Of a stretch of DNA of 64,000 nt, positions 47,115 to 61,606 are shown piece after piece. The translations under genes were made by a program, and so were the position numbers. The stretch is from Linnemannia elongata (Eukaryota > Mortierellomycota > Mortierellomycetes > Mortierellales > Mortierellaceae): NCBI GenBank assembly GCA_036320915.1, contig JAXBDG010000013.1, positions 1,240,001-1,304,000 on the forward strand, read 5' to 3'. The notes beneath the pieces are model-generated. The model did no database searches, was not told where the DNA came from, and was given only the letters and a program-made list of their open reading frames with translations. Within the stretch, counting starts at the first letter, position 1. Every line of letters starts with the position of its first letter.

Positions 47115-48518
47115 ATGACCGGCGCCACTCTGCAAGCAATCCGCTACCAGCGCGGATCCCTCGAGATCATCGACCAGCTCCTCCTCCCCCACGAGACCCT
47201 CTACATCCCCATCTCAACCCTCGCTCTCGGCCATGACGCGATCAAGACCATGAAGGTCCGAGGCGCTCCCGCCATTGCCATCGTTGCCGCCCTCTCCCTC
47301 GCTGTTGTCCTCGTCGACCCTTCCACCATCGCCTCTGGACGTCTCTCGACTGCCCAGGGAGCCGTTGCCTTTATTGAGGAATCCCTTGAGTTCCTAAAGA
47401 CGTCTCGTCCTACTGCTGTGAACTTGTTTGATGCGGCTCACAAGTTGGCCAAGGGTGTGAGGGAGGCTGGTGCGGTTGCTGGTGCCAAGGGACAGGATGT
47501 TGTTGACAAGTATTTGGAGCTTTCGGAGAAGATGTTGGAGGATGATGTGAGGGATAATATGAACATTGGTCGGTTTGGAGCAGAGTTCATTCTGAAAGTT
47601 TGGAAGGGTGGTGATGACCTTAGGGTTATTACGCATTGTAACACTGGGTAAGTGATCTCTATCTTCATATGAGGAGTATAGGGCTGATTGATTGACTGGC
47701 TTGTGAAAGTGCGCATGGGGCTGAGAGGAAGAAAGGGTTGGGAATGGGTATTGGACAATGGTTGCTGAATGCCACGTCATTTTTCACAGGGCTCCAATTA
47801 ATGTTTGATTCCCACCACCCCGCCACCGCCTCCTCCCTTTGCTTCCTTCCATAGATCGTTGGCTACTGCAGGATACGGAACGGCTCTTGGAATCATTCGC
47901 GCACTGGCAGGACAGAAGAAGCTGACACACGCCTACTGTACCGAGACCCGCCCTTACAACCAGGGCTCCCGCTTGACTGCCTACGAACTCGTCTACGAAA
48001 AGATCCCCTCAACCCTCATCACCGACTCGATGGCCTCTGCCCTGCTCGCCCAGAACCCTGACAAGATCGCCGCTATCGTCGTCGGCGCCGACCGTGTGGC
48101 CGCCAACGGCGATACTGCCAACAAGATTGGAACCTACCAGTTGGCTATTACTGCCCGCTACCACAACATTCCTTTTATTGTTGCCGCCCCTTCGACCTCG
48201 GTGGATTTGAACATTGCTTCAGGGAAGGAGATCCATATTGAGGTCCGTCCTGCGGTTGAGGTCACGACGTTGAGGGGTCCTGTTGTTGAGCTCGAGTCGA
48301 TCTCCAAGGGATCTAATGATGTTGTTTTCAAGACTCATAATGGACAGGATGTGGCGGAGACGATTGCTGTTGCTGCGAGGGGGATTGGTGTTTGGAACCC
48401 TTCGTTCGATGTTACGCCCGCAGAGCTCATCTCGGCTGTTGTCACTGAGAAGGGCGTTGTTCTCAAGGAGGATGGTGTCCAACAGTTTGACATGAAGGCT
48501 TTCTTGACCTCTCACTAA
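47115..48518 (+). CDS. MRI1: Methylthioribose-1-phosphate isomerase
   Basis: Exons 47115-47647 and 47855-48518, in phase, 398 residues. The ATG at 47115 ([20 protein letters not shown]) matches the usual family N-terminus. Diagnostic motifs are [28 protein letters not shown] (catalytic Cys), [38 protein letters not shown] (catalytic Asp) and [11 protein letters not shown]. The enzyme converts the aldose MTR-1-P to the ketose MTRu-1-P in the methionine salvage pathway, in the cytosol and perhaps also nucleus. It belongs to the eIF2B-alpha/beta/delta fold family, but the Cys/Asp pair and the RGAP motif mark it as the isomerase. The intron falls inside the catalytic THCNTG-S motif. Confidence 0.97.
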
Positions 48519-48768
48519 AAATTCCTTTAGCATTCTTATGTAAATACACACAACATTTTTTCTAGATTTTTTTTTTGTTGTTACTGCTTCGCCCGAGAGG
48601 TTACCCATTGAATTCTTTAGTTGATCACGACGACACTTATCAGTCTCACTCTTTGCTGATCATGAAACCCCCCCCCCAACTCAGATATGAAACTATCACT
48701 TTTGTTTCATCAATCTTGATACTTGATCCTTTACTGCATCATTCTGTAAGCAATCAGGCAATCGACAG

Positions 48769-48774
48769 TTTATT
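48769..48774 (-). terminator. Polyadenylation signal (AATAAA on -) for choline kinase
   Basis: TTTATT on +, 22 nt past the choline kinase stop in the convergent gap with MRI1. Confidence 0.4.
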
Positions 48775-48795
48775 TATCAGAAGCAAAGTGGTCAA

Positions 48796-51112
48796 CTAAA
48801 GAGACATGAACTCATCGCGACGACGCCGGAACTCACAAAGTCTCTGCAACGCATACTCCAGATAATCAAACTCGATCTCACTCTGAGTCGCCTGGATCAG
48901 ACCCCACAGTCCCCACATGATGTGAGATGTCAAAGCAAACTTGTTGACCTCCTTGTACATGCTGTCCAGGATCTCTGCCTTTGACACCCCGCCACTCCCA
49001 TTGCCAGTACCCTTCTTGATAGGGTTTACGATCTCATTCTCAATCGCGCTATTACCCTTGCTGCCCTTGACACTAGGCATCTTAGACGAGGTGGTGGATG
49101 CGGGTGTCAGAGATGCGCTAGGTGGCGGAGTCGGTTCCTTTGATTCGCTGCTGGTATTGGTCTGTTGTTCCGTTGAGTTTGTAGCTGGAACATCCTCCGT
49201 CTTGAGATCGACAGAAGACCTCTTCGCGAGCGCTTTCTTGGCATGAATGGCCGACAGGGCAACATTGCTGAGTCCATGAACGATCGCCTTCGTAACCGAC
49301 CGCCGACGCCGATGTTTCGTATACTGGGCCAAGTTAATCGCCGTCAGATGGTACCCACACATCGCAATCTCCGCCTCCATATAAGCCTCCAGAAAGTTGA
49401 GCTGCTCGGCCTTTGTTGGGTACTTGTCATGGTGAAGGATCGAGGGTCGTTCCGAATGATAATCTGCGGTCCATTCGCAGAAATGGTTTCCGATATCGAA
49501 CCCTCGCGTGTTGTAGCCTGCGTACTCAAAGTCGATTACCACCAACTCTCCATCCTCGTCTAGAGATTTCAGGATGTTTCCGTATTGTGCCTATGAAGAT
49601 AGTGCATTAAATTGAGAAATTTGATAAGGAGGTTGGTTTTTTTTTTGCGCGTTATGTACTGTACATGTGTTGATTCGTTCGTCCAAGGAATCGAATTAGT
49701 CTAGTCAAGAACAAAAAAATGCACAAGCACTTACGTCGTTATGAGCAAAGACGATTGGAGAATGCACAGACATGAGTTCTCTATGAACCTCTTCGATCTC
49801 TGTCATCAGCTTGCCAAAGTCAAACTCGTCAATAACCGCCTTCTTAGATGGATCCCTGACACAGATCTTCTCGATGGCATCTTTGGCAAGAGGGACCCAT
49901 CTGGCAATATTCTCCTGTGACTGAGGGATGGTCCCTTCAGGAGGCGGAAAGATGTTGACAATGTTGTGGAGCTCACACATGCGATGCGCGATATGTCGCG
50001 ACGTCCTTGGGTCCCGAATGTCCTCCTTGGTCAATGTGGTCGACTCGACGTATTGTTCAAACCGTCCGTTCTTGAAGATTCCCAGGAGTGAAGGTCCAAT
50101 ATCCATAGTCGACAGGTTCTGTAGCCAATGCAGTTCCTTTTCACGCGAGAAGAGTGCATCCAGTCCAATACCATACACTCTGAGCAAGACCTTGCGAGGC
50201 CTAGGAGAATCTGATGTGGCTGCTAGTGTGGCTGCTGCTGAAGCACCCTGGTCTTCTTGTGAGGAGACTGCAGGCTGGGATCGGGGAGGACCAGAGACGA
50301 GAAAGATACAGTTGGTCATAGCGCCACTGATCCGGTCCAGTTTGAGTTGGTGGTAATCCTGTACCTCTGACCAGTCCTCCACATCCATGAGATGCAACAG
50401 CTCCAGGACCCGCTCTGCCAGCTTATCGCCCTTCAAAGTACTATGCAATGATTCACAAAAAGAATGTCAAGCGTTCAGAGGTATTAATTTAGGGTTTGGC
50501 ATGGCCGGGGGGTTGAGTTGGGCAAAGCAAAGAAACGACATCAAACAAAAAAAAAAAAAAAAGAGAGCCATGGATGGATCCAAAACATAACACAAAAAAA
50601 ATACTTTACAGAAGATCCAGTTCCTCATCCTCCATATGTTTGACAGGATCCGCGCTAGCAACAGGCATGACTTTGAGACCTGCGAGACTTGATCTCTTCG
50701 AGAGCGGGGGTCGATGCGGCGCATACTGGTGAGAGACCGCAGGCTTGTGCTTCCGCCAAGGAAAGATAGACGACGCCCTCGAATGTCTGGAGGAGAAGCC
50801 GAAATGCTTGTCTGATCCGGCAAGGTAGATGGGGTCATCGACAGGTGTAGTCGCGAGCGAGTCTCGACCGGGCTCCTTAGCGGCAGAGGAAGGAGTGTAG
50901 GCTGGGAGACGGACGGTTTGTTGTTGCCAGGAGGTGTCAACTTGCAACGAGTTGTCGTCCTCGTGAGCATTGTTGCTATTGTTTTCGCTGGTGTTGGTGA
51001 TGGTATTCGTTGTATTGGTGTCCTCGTGCAGATCGGTATGTGGAGTTGGTTTGTTTCCTTTGTGCCGTTGTCTTTGACTAGCTGTGGGTTTGTGATGAGC
51101 TCGTGTTGGCAT
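48796..51112 (-). CDS. CKI1: Choline kinase
   Basis: Exons 50610-51112, 49735-50440 and 48796-49590; phases close, 667 residues. The first 165 residues are a disordered, His/Thr/Asn- then Ser/Arg-rich extension that is mostly unlike known kinases. The kinase domain follows: ISGAMTNCIFLVS (ATP loop region), KVLLRVYGIGLDALFSREKE, the Brenner motif IVFAHNDAQYGNIL spanning the second intron, and the choline-kinase motif VVIDFEYAGYNTRGFDIGNH. A low-complexity insert of about 100 residues (SSESKEPTPPPSASLTP) interrupts the late domain before LTSHIMWGLWGLIQATQS. It phosphorylates choline (and often ethanolamine) in the CDP-choline route to phosphatidylcholine. The frame stays open upstream of 51112 but lacks an obvious better ATG. 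Confidence 0.95.
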
Positions 51113-51594
51113 GACTGACGAAAGATGCTGATGGTGGGACGTGTGCTGAGGGAATGAGTGAATGAGTAAAAGAATAGGAAGCGAATGAGGTAAAGAGAAA
51201 AGCGGTGGAGAAAGGGAAAAGGAAAGAAGGGAGGAAGGAAGAATAAAAACGACGACAACGACACCAACAGCAACAAAAAAAAATGAATGGAAATGAGTTG
51301 TAGCCATCAAAACTAGAACGAACCTACTCTGAATGGCTCCAGGTCGTGTGCTTTGTTTATTCTCATCTTCTTGAATCGTCTTAACCAAGACCGAGGCAGG
51401 CGACCTCGCTTTGGATATGCTCGTCTGTCTACAGGTCTCATCGCGCTAGCAGGAATTTCAGGACCAATAGTTCACAGCAATGAATGCCAACTGCATGAAA
51501 TAGTACCATCACATTGAAACGTACAAACCATCATACAGAACAGCCATGGCGACGAGTGCTTTCTTTCTATTAGACAATCTAGATGAACACCGAC
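51113..51594. other. Gap between MTG1 and choline kinase
   Basis: 482 bp between the MTG1 stop and the choline kinase start, both on the - strand. On the - strand it is pyrimidine-rich (51180-51260), consistent with a choline kinase leader. No gene seen. Confidence 0.45.
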
Positions 51595-52127
51595 CTACAG
51601 CTTCGCCTTCTCGCGCTCCTCCCACTTGCGCTGTTGAATCTGTCGCTTAATCTTGCGCTCTTCGATCTTGTCAGCCTTCTTTTGCTGCCGCCGACTCGCC
51701 GTTTCCTCAACCTCCTTTGTCAAAAACTCCTCCAGTGCCTCTGGCCGGATGTCGTCCAATGTGAACCTACCCAACTTGCCTAGTCGATACTGTTTAACCA
51801 AGAACTGTGCCGCTGCTGGCAGGTTGTACTCGCCGCCCTTCTTGAGCGCGCCAATGTACTTGGCCACTTGGGGGAGAAAGACCTTGATGTCATCGGTAGG
51901 CTCCTTGACGTTGTAGAGTTTCACATAGCTAAAACCAATCCGCGTATTTTTTTGTTTGTTAGACTGGGCACTGGTGGTAGAATCTTGAGAGGCGTTCTAC
52001 AGCTACAAACATGGGAGCGTGTCATTTACCTGTAGTCCTGGGCTTGGTTCAACTGAAAGAGAAGGTAGTCTGCAATGACCTCTTCGTCAGAGAGATGGTC
52101 CGAAATAGCCCCTTGGAACGAAAATTG

Positions 52128-52170
<43 letters not shown>

Positions 52171-53431
52171 TCTAGTTAGCCACGACAAGTCGTGAGAACG
52201 TCGCGTTGGTAAATTTCTTCTTTCGACTTTAAACAAAACATGGCATTTACCTGTGAGTGCGACTTTGATGGCAGAGACCGGGTCAGGAATGTGAGGGATC
52301 ATGACTCCAGGTGTGTCGATGAGATAGACCTTGGGCGACTCGAGGACCTTGATCGTTCCTGCAACAGTCCTCGTGATTCCCGGAATTGCGCCTGTGGGTG
52401 CGGCTTTACCCTTCTTGACGCCTATCCGCCGCAGGGAGTTAATGAGCGATGACTTTCCGACGTTGGGCATGCCAACCACCATCACCATTGTAGTTAACTC
52501 CTTTTCCGACGCTGTCCCGGACACCTTGGCCTTTTCTATTGAATGTAGATAAAGAAAAAAAAAAGTGGGTTCAAGGATGTTGTTGTCGTACCAAGGAAAC
52601 ATCAACAGGTAAACAAAAACCTTGTCAGTTTGCATACACGTGCATTAGATGAATGTAGGAAGACTTACTGGCTAAATACTTGATAATCCCTTTCACGTTG
52701 ACATCGTCGTTCGCGTTGGTAAAAACAACATCCTGACCCTTGTGTTCCTTGAATGCCTTGGTGATTGCCTAAGCACACATTGGAGAAGCCCCAAACGCGA
52801 CATCAATAGCTGAATATCGGATACATATGATGTTCATTCAAACAAACAGGCTCAAATATCTACTTACGGCTTCTGTGTCGGGGTGGGCGAGATCAGACTT
52901 GTTGTAGACGATGAGGCGGTCCTTCTTCTGGGCTATTGGCTCAAACTTGTGATTGATAGATGACAAAGGGATGTATTGTTTGGAAACAGGGGATAGAAAA
53001 GAGCAGAGAAGAAGGTTTTCATGGCGATTGACAGAGTTAAGGATAATATAGTTCAGCCACATGTGGCAATGATAATGAGTGAGGGAGAGAGAGAGAGTGA
53101 ACTGCTGATAATAACAGATCCAAGTGACAAAAAAGAAGAGCAAAGTAACAACAGCAAAAAATGAAAGGGCGCGACGATGATATGATAACACATTCTCCTC
53201 TTAAGGCGACCAACAACAGGGCATATATTTTGACAGAAGGAACAGAATACGCGTATGAAAACAGAATAGGGGAGACACGAGAGTTGATATCCTTGCGTCG
53301 CGGACTTCGATGACGACCTGGACGGCATTGAGTTTTTCGGTGATCAGGCGAAGACCTTTTGCCATGTGACCTGGGAACCAGTTGATGATCTTGTCGTAGA
53401 CGAATGCGCGTCTGACATTGAGTGGGTTCAT
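51595..53431 (-). CDS. MTG1: Mitochondrial ribosome-associated GTPase 1
   Basis: Exons 53291-53431, 52868-52972, 52669-52768, 52251-52535, 52030-52111 and 51595-51928, 348 residues, close to human MTG1 (about 334). As in other YlqF/RbgA relatives the G motifs are circularly permuted: NKSD (G4, [11 protein letters not shown]) comes first, then the P-loop [16 protein letters not shown] (G1), the PGITR switch (G2-like) and DTPG (G3). The N-terminus [17 protein letters not shown] and EVRDAR|IPLSS are typical; the latter spans an intron that closes only as AT-AC (52973-53290). The C-terminus is a Lys/Arg/Glu helix. The protein is expected in mitochondria, assisting large-subunit assembly. It diverges from the 2OG oxygenase gene. 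Confidence 0.93.
52128..52166. repeat. 39-base poly(A)/(T) tract in an MTG1 intron
   Basis: On the - (transcribed) strand it is T39 ending 16 nt before the 3' splice site at 52112. Confidence 0.85.
52973..53290 (-). other. Apparent AT-AC intron in MTG1
   Basis: 318 nt. The coding join ...GACGCAAGG | ATCCCTTTG... restores the conserved RDARIPLS. On the - strand the intron then begins ATATCAACTC and ends CAATAC. No GT-AG pair in this stretch gives the family sequence. The shared AT at both ends allows a shift of one or two bases, but only this placement gives a known terminal pair. Confidence 0.65.
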
Positions 53432-53755
53432 GTTGTTGCTATCGTATGTGCCTGTTTGTGTGTGTGTGTGTGAAAGTGCAATTGAATGAGTGTGGGTGTG
53501 GGGCGGGTGTTTGTTTGGTGGCAAGAGGTCCAGTATGTGAATCCTTCCAGGGCGGGCAAGCGAAGTTTTCTTTTCCCGGACAGTCACATCGTCAATGGCC
53601 AAGAATTACCCCGCCTTTTTTTCCTTTCCTCTTTCGATTCTTTTTTCTCCTTTTCCTTTCCTTTATTTTCCCGCATCCTCCACACCCTTCTTCCTCTCGA
53701 TCCACTCCTTCCTCTTCAACAATTGTTTCCTTCCTCCTTCCTCCTTCCATCTAAA
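53432..53755. promoter_or_regulatory. Divergent intergenic region, MTG1 / 2OG oxygenase
   Basis: 324 bp between start codons. It has a GT microsatellite at about 53456-53472 on the MTG1 side and a CT-rich leader at 53610-53750 on the oxygenase side. Confidence 0.45.
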
Positions 53756-55415
53756 ATGATGCAAGATACCACTACCGACACCCTCACCAGCGGAAATGTC
53801 ACTATCCCGGTGATCGATTTCAGCCTCTTCACCACCAACCCCGAGGAGTGTGCCCGTCAAGTCGGCGAGGCTTCCCAGAACATCGGCTTCTTCTATCTCA
53901 AGAACCACGGCCTCCCACAGGATCTCATAGACAAGATGTTCAACGTCAGCGAAAACTTCTTCCAGCGTCCCCTCGAGTCTAAGACCAAGCATATGATCGG
54001 ACCCGACAACACTGGCTACTCCCCCATGAAGTCCGAGACGTAAGTCCAGGAACTCTTTTTTTTTTTTTTTGTTTACGGAGTGAAGCGCGGTTATTATATT
54101 TCCGCATTCATGTCGTCCTGTCTTCGTCGTAACTCAAAGTCTATAAGTCTAATGTATGAAACTAATGTTCTTTCTTCTCTCTCTTTTATATGCGTATTCT
54201 CTCTAACCCGCTATCCAACCCCGCACCAGCCTTGACCCCGAGACCCAGACCCAAGGAGACTTGAAGGAGTAAGTTGGTATAATCAATTGCGCACTTCATG
54301 CAACAAAAAAGAAAGTAAAAAGACCAAGGACAAAGCGCGGCGCTATTAACTCATTCCCTCCTTCGCTTTACAATGGTACAAATAGGGCGTACAATGCGCG
54401 TAAGGGGTCAATTGATGATGACATTACCCTCTTCTTTGCTCAGGGCGATAAAGAGCTTCAGGCCAAAGTTGGAGAGTTTTTCAAGGTACCGAGTCCGAGC
54501 CCTTTGTTTCTTGAAACCTGTTTATGAATATCCGTTCTCGTCTCTTCCAATCCGATGTTTACTTCGATGAAGATCTTTTTGTACCGTGTCAAACACAAAA
54601 AAGAAGCTCAACTGACGGATTGTTTGGCGCCCCTTCATTTTTTTTCTTTTTTTTTTTTTTTTTTTTTTTTTCACACAGGGCCTTCACAACCTGGCAAGGA
54701 ATGTCATGCAGTGCTTCGCTATCGCACTCCAGGTCCCCGAGGCTGCTGGCGGAAGACATTACTTTGATGGAAGCCATCAGTGGGAGGCCTCGTCGGGCAC
54801 CACCCTCCGTTTCTTGCACTATCCCCAGCAAACCGGCGATCCAAACACACCTTTGGCCGGAAGGTAAACCTTTTCTCCGAGAAGGGAAATGATCCCTGCC
54901 CCACTTCAGGACAACACCAGCATGGAAAACATACAAATAACCCGTACCAATCCTAACTTCAACCTTAAAAACGCATACTGCATGATAGCCATACCGACTA
55001 CGGGTCAATCACTTTGTTGATGCAAAAGGATATAGCCGGCTTGGAGGTCCAGGCATCGAGGATCCACAAGAATGTCCCTTGGGTGGCGGCACCTGTAATC
55101 CCAAACACGATCCTGGTCAACATTGCCGATCACTTGCAAATGTGGACCAATGGCTTGTTGAAGTCAACCAAACACCGTGTGATGTATAACCCTCAGCAGC
55201 TGGACCATTCCCGCTACTCGATTGCGTGCTTTATTCATGCAAACGACACGACCAAGCTGGATCCTATCCCTACTCCGTTGATTACGCAGGAGATGCGCGC
55301 AGAGGGTGTTGAGTTTGAGGAGGGACGCAATATGACTGCGGGCGAGTACCTGGACTGGCGCCTTGCCCAGACCTACAACTTCAACTTTGACCAGATTCCT
55401 GGCGGTACTATGTAG
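53756..55415 (+). CDS. 2-oxoglutarate/Fe(II)-dependent oxygenase, isopenicillin-N-synthase-like fold
   Basis: Exons 53756-54039, 54230-54268, 54386-54485, 54679-54863 and 54989-55415; phases close, 344 residues. The N-terminal DIOX_N region is VTIPVIDFSLFTTNPEE then GFFYLKNHGLPQDLIDKMF. The catalytic part carries the iron-binding triad: HTDYGSITLL gives His and Asp, and STKHRVM gives the distal His. RYSIACF supplies the 2-oxoglutarate-binding Arg-x-Ser. LRFLHYP precedes the core. The family oxidises small molecules (hydroxylation, desaturation, ring closure). The substrate cannot be told here, and no biosynthetic partner genes are near, so a primary-metabolism or detoxification role is as likely as secondary metabolism. 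Exon 2 is only 39 nt. Confidence 0.9.
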
Positions 55416-55842
55416 TTTTCCCCTTGTGGTCAGTTGAATAAAGAAAGAATCTTTGTGAATGAATGCATGTGAGAGTGAGAGTGAAGGTGAGTGTGGGAGT
55501 AAGAGAGAGCGTGTGCCTGGATCTGACTTTTGATTGTTGGATGTACAGATGCAGTATGGGCGATAAGCACGTCTTCCCCTCCTTTGCCCCCTGCCTGTGT
55601 GTGTTTGCTGCGAGGCCTAAGCGGGTGAGCATCATCGATATCAAAACAGGAACATTTTTTACCAGTCTCACTCCTCCTCCTTCCCTTTTCTTTATCAGTG
55701 GGGTTATTCGCGTCTCATTTTTTGCTTTTCTTTTCTCTTTTTCTCTTTTCTTTATCCTTCTCATCAACTCCTCCTCCCTCCTCTTCCCTCCCTCTTGGTC
55801 ACTCCCTTCCCCCTTGACCATAAAGCCAATCCAACCGACACA
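55416..55842. other. Gap between 2OG oxygenase and MBOAT genes
   Basis: 427 bp between two + genes. It holds the oxygenase AATAAA at 55437 and a CT-rich stretch (55660-55810) that is probably the MBOAT leader. No gene seen. Confidence 0.45.
55437..55442 (+). terminator. Polyadenylation signal AATAAA for the 2OG oxygenase
   Basis: AATAAA 22 nt past the stop. Confidence 0.5.
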
Positions 55843-57844
55843 ATGGAGTCAATCTTGCGTCAGGCCCACGAACAGGTGCTTCCAGCCTGGTTCGCCCCCA
55901 GACCCTCTGCCCCTTTCCTCGACTACGGCCTCACCCTCTCGGCCTCCCAGGCCTCGGGTATCCCTGAGCCTTCCCTCCGTCTCCTCCTCACCGTCCTCGC
56001 CGGCTACCCCATCTCGATCTTCTACCGCCTCATCTTCCTCAACAAGACATCCTCCATCGTCGGAGAATCCGCTCGCAACTCGTTCTTCCTCGTCAGTGGC
56101 TTGTTGATGTCCTACTACTTCAACTCCTACGACATCATTCACCCTCTCACGACTTGCATCGGCACCTGGCTCATCTGTCGCGTCGTTGCGTTGGTCGCCC
56201 CCAAGAACCGGTCCTTGGCTTCGACATTGTCGTTTGCGTTCAACTTTGGATATCTGTTGACGTCCTACAAGTATGCGGCCACGGAGGAGTATGATATCTG
56301 CTACACCATGCAGCAGTGTGTTCAGTGTCTGCGTATGATTGGCTATGGCATGGATTTCATGGATGGTCAACCAAAGTCAGGCAAGAAGAAGGATGTTGCT
56401 GCCCCTGCATCAGAGGAGAAGAAGGTCGACACCCCAGCACCTACACCCGCACCAGCAGCATCAGCAGTTGTCAGGGACAAGACCCCCATCTCGTTCGGAA
56501 GAGACATTGCCTTGGCTCAATTGCCTACCTTGGCCGAGACCATCGGATACGCCTTCTTCCCCTTTGCTTTCTTGGTCGGCCCCCAGTTCTCGTTCTCTCT
56601 CTATAAAAAGTTCATCTCCATGGAGCTCTTCAACGTTCCCATCCCTGCCTCGGCCGCTGGATCGGATGAGGCCAAGGCTGCTGCTGCCGCAACCGTCAAC
56701 GGTATCCCCCAAGGATCCCTGCGTTATGCAACCCGCTGTTTCTTCCTCGGTATCTTTTATCTGGGTTTGGGTCAAGTCCTCGGAGGTTTCTTCCCTACCG
56801 CTGCTCTCCTTGGCAAGGCCTTCCTTGAACGTTCCTTTGCTGAGCGTGTCTTTATCTTCTGGTGGACCGGAAAGACTGTCTTGAACAAGGTACGTTATAA
56901 CTCTTCTTTGGCGTGTATCTAGGAGAGGACAAGAAGGGAATGGGTGTGATGAGATTGTTCATGACGATAGATCATGACCATGGTCACTTTGTCACGAAAG
57001 TTTTCTCTTTCTTGTGCTGTTTGGCTTAAGAATTAAGAGGCTGGGCTTGATTTGTTTACTTTTTTCTTTGTCCCTTTGGCGATGCTTGTGTTTGTGCTTA
57101 TGGGATTTGTTCCCATCAGAAACACATGTGTCGTAAAAGATACCAATGCCCGTCCATCTCTGTTCTTCTTTACTAACGCATTCTTACTTCCTTCCACCTT
57201 ACTATCAAACACAATAGTACTTGGGTATCTGGACCATTGGAGAGGGACCTTGCGTGCTTTCAGGAATCACCTTCAACGGTTATGACGCTCAGGGCAAGCC
57301 CGAGTGGGATGGACTTCGCAACGTTAACCCCATCAACTACGAGTTCGCCACTTCCCTCACTCAGATCGTCACGTCCTTCAACATGAACACCAACTTCTGG
57401 GCCAAGCTCTACGTCTTTAAGCGTCTTCGCTTCCTCGGCAACAAGAACCTGTCTGCCTTGGGTGTTCTCCTCTTCTTGGCCGTCTGGCACGGAACTCATA
57501 TCGGCTACTTCTTCTGCTTCGGACTCGAGTTTATGGACATGGAGACTGAGCGTCGTATGTCTGCTCGTTTCGGAAAGCCCATCAATGCGTTCATTGCGCG
57601 TCAGACGGGTGTTGCGCATGTTGTTGCCAAGGCTGTCTGGGGCGTCATTACTTGGTTGTTGACCACCAGCGCGCTTTACTTTGCCGCCGTGCCCTTTGAT
57701 CTCTTGCAGTTGGATAAGTCCATCCAGGCTGTTCAGACGATCAACTACTTGGGTATCTATGTCATGCTTGGATTGCTCTTCTTGGACATCTTCCTGTCCA
57801 TCGTCATGCCCAAAAAGCGCTCAAAGTCCATCAAGACCGAATAA
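55843..57844 (+). CDS. MBOAT-family lysophospholipid acyltransferase
   Basis: Exons 55843-56889 and 57218-57844, in phase, 557 residues. The ATG at 55843 opens MESILRQAHEQVLPAWF. Multiple membrane segments run through the protein. The catalytic region has the conserved Asn/His pair of MBOATs: NMNTNFWAKLYVFKRLRF and AVWHGTHIGYFFCFGLEFM, with the His in WHG. The YLGIWTIGEGPCVLSGI and WDGLRNVNP segments are typical of the LPCAT3/MBOAT5 and yeast Ale1 group. A Lys/Pro/Ala insert of about 40 residues interrupts the loop near residue 185. It ends with a basic tail (PKKRSKSIKTE), plausible as an ER retrieval signal. The enzyme reacylates lysophospholipids in the ER (Lands cycle). Head-group preference cannot be told. 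Confidence 0.93.
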
Positions 57845-58462
57845 GTTGTGTCTCATTTTTATGTTGTTTTATTCTCTTGTCCCATCTCACTTCCCATCTT
57901 CTCCCCTCTACCTCTTTTTTTTTGTCATTATTTTTTCTTTTTTTCTTACCATCCATCATACAAAAACAGAAGAATAAAGAGATTACCCCATGTTTGTGTT
58001 TTCTTATCTTTTAGCATGAAAAGAATCAGAAAGCGTGGTTTAGAAAAACATATCTTGGACAAGAAATGTTGTTCACTTCACGACCCGAGAGCCCTGTCTT
58101 TGTGGCTTTTCTGCTTTCATGCTGACAAAGGAGGAATACACACATCCAATGGTTAACCTCCTCCACTTCCTGTCCTTGAAATGTGTTCTGTATATACGTC
58201 TTGTACATGTACTTACTACACATGTGCAACTCGTCCTCTTGTCCTTGGTCCTTTCCCTTTAGCCCACAAAGGGGTTCCCTGGTAATCCTCAGGAACGACA
58301 AAAAAAAAATTGTTTGTTATTTTTTTATTTCGCAAAGAAAAGCAACCTCTTGCTTTTTTTTACGTGAATAAAATTTTTCGCACACCATGGCTCGTGTGCT
58401 GAAGAAAGTTATCGGTCGCCTGTGTGTATGTGTGTGTTTGTGTTTGTGTGTGGGTGCCTAGA
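57845..58462. other. Convergent 3' region, MBOAT / Slt2 MAPK
   Basis: 618 bp tail to tail, T-rich, with AATAAA for the MBOAT gene at 57973 and TTTATT (AATAAA on -) at 58324 for the kinase. A GT-rich stretch lies at 58421-58453. No gene seen. Confidence 0.5.
57973..57978 (+). terminator. Polyadenylation signal AATAAA for the MBOAT gene
   Basis: AATAAA 129 nt past the MBOAT stop. Confidence 0.45.
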
Positions 58463-61606
<3,144 letters not shown>

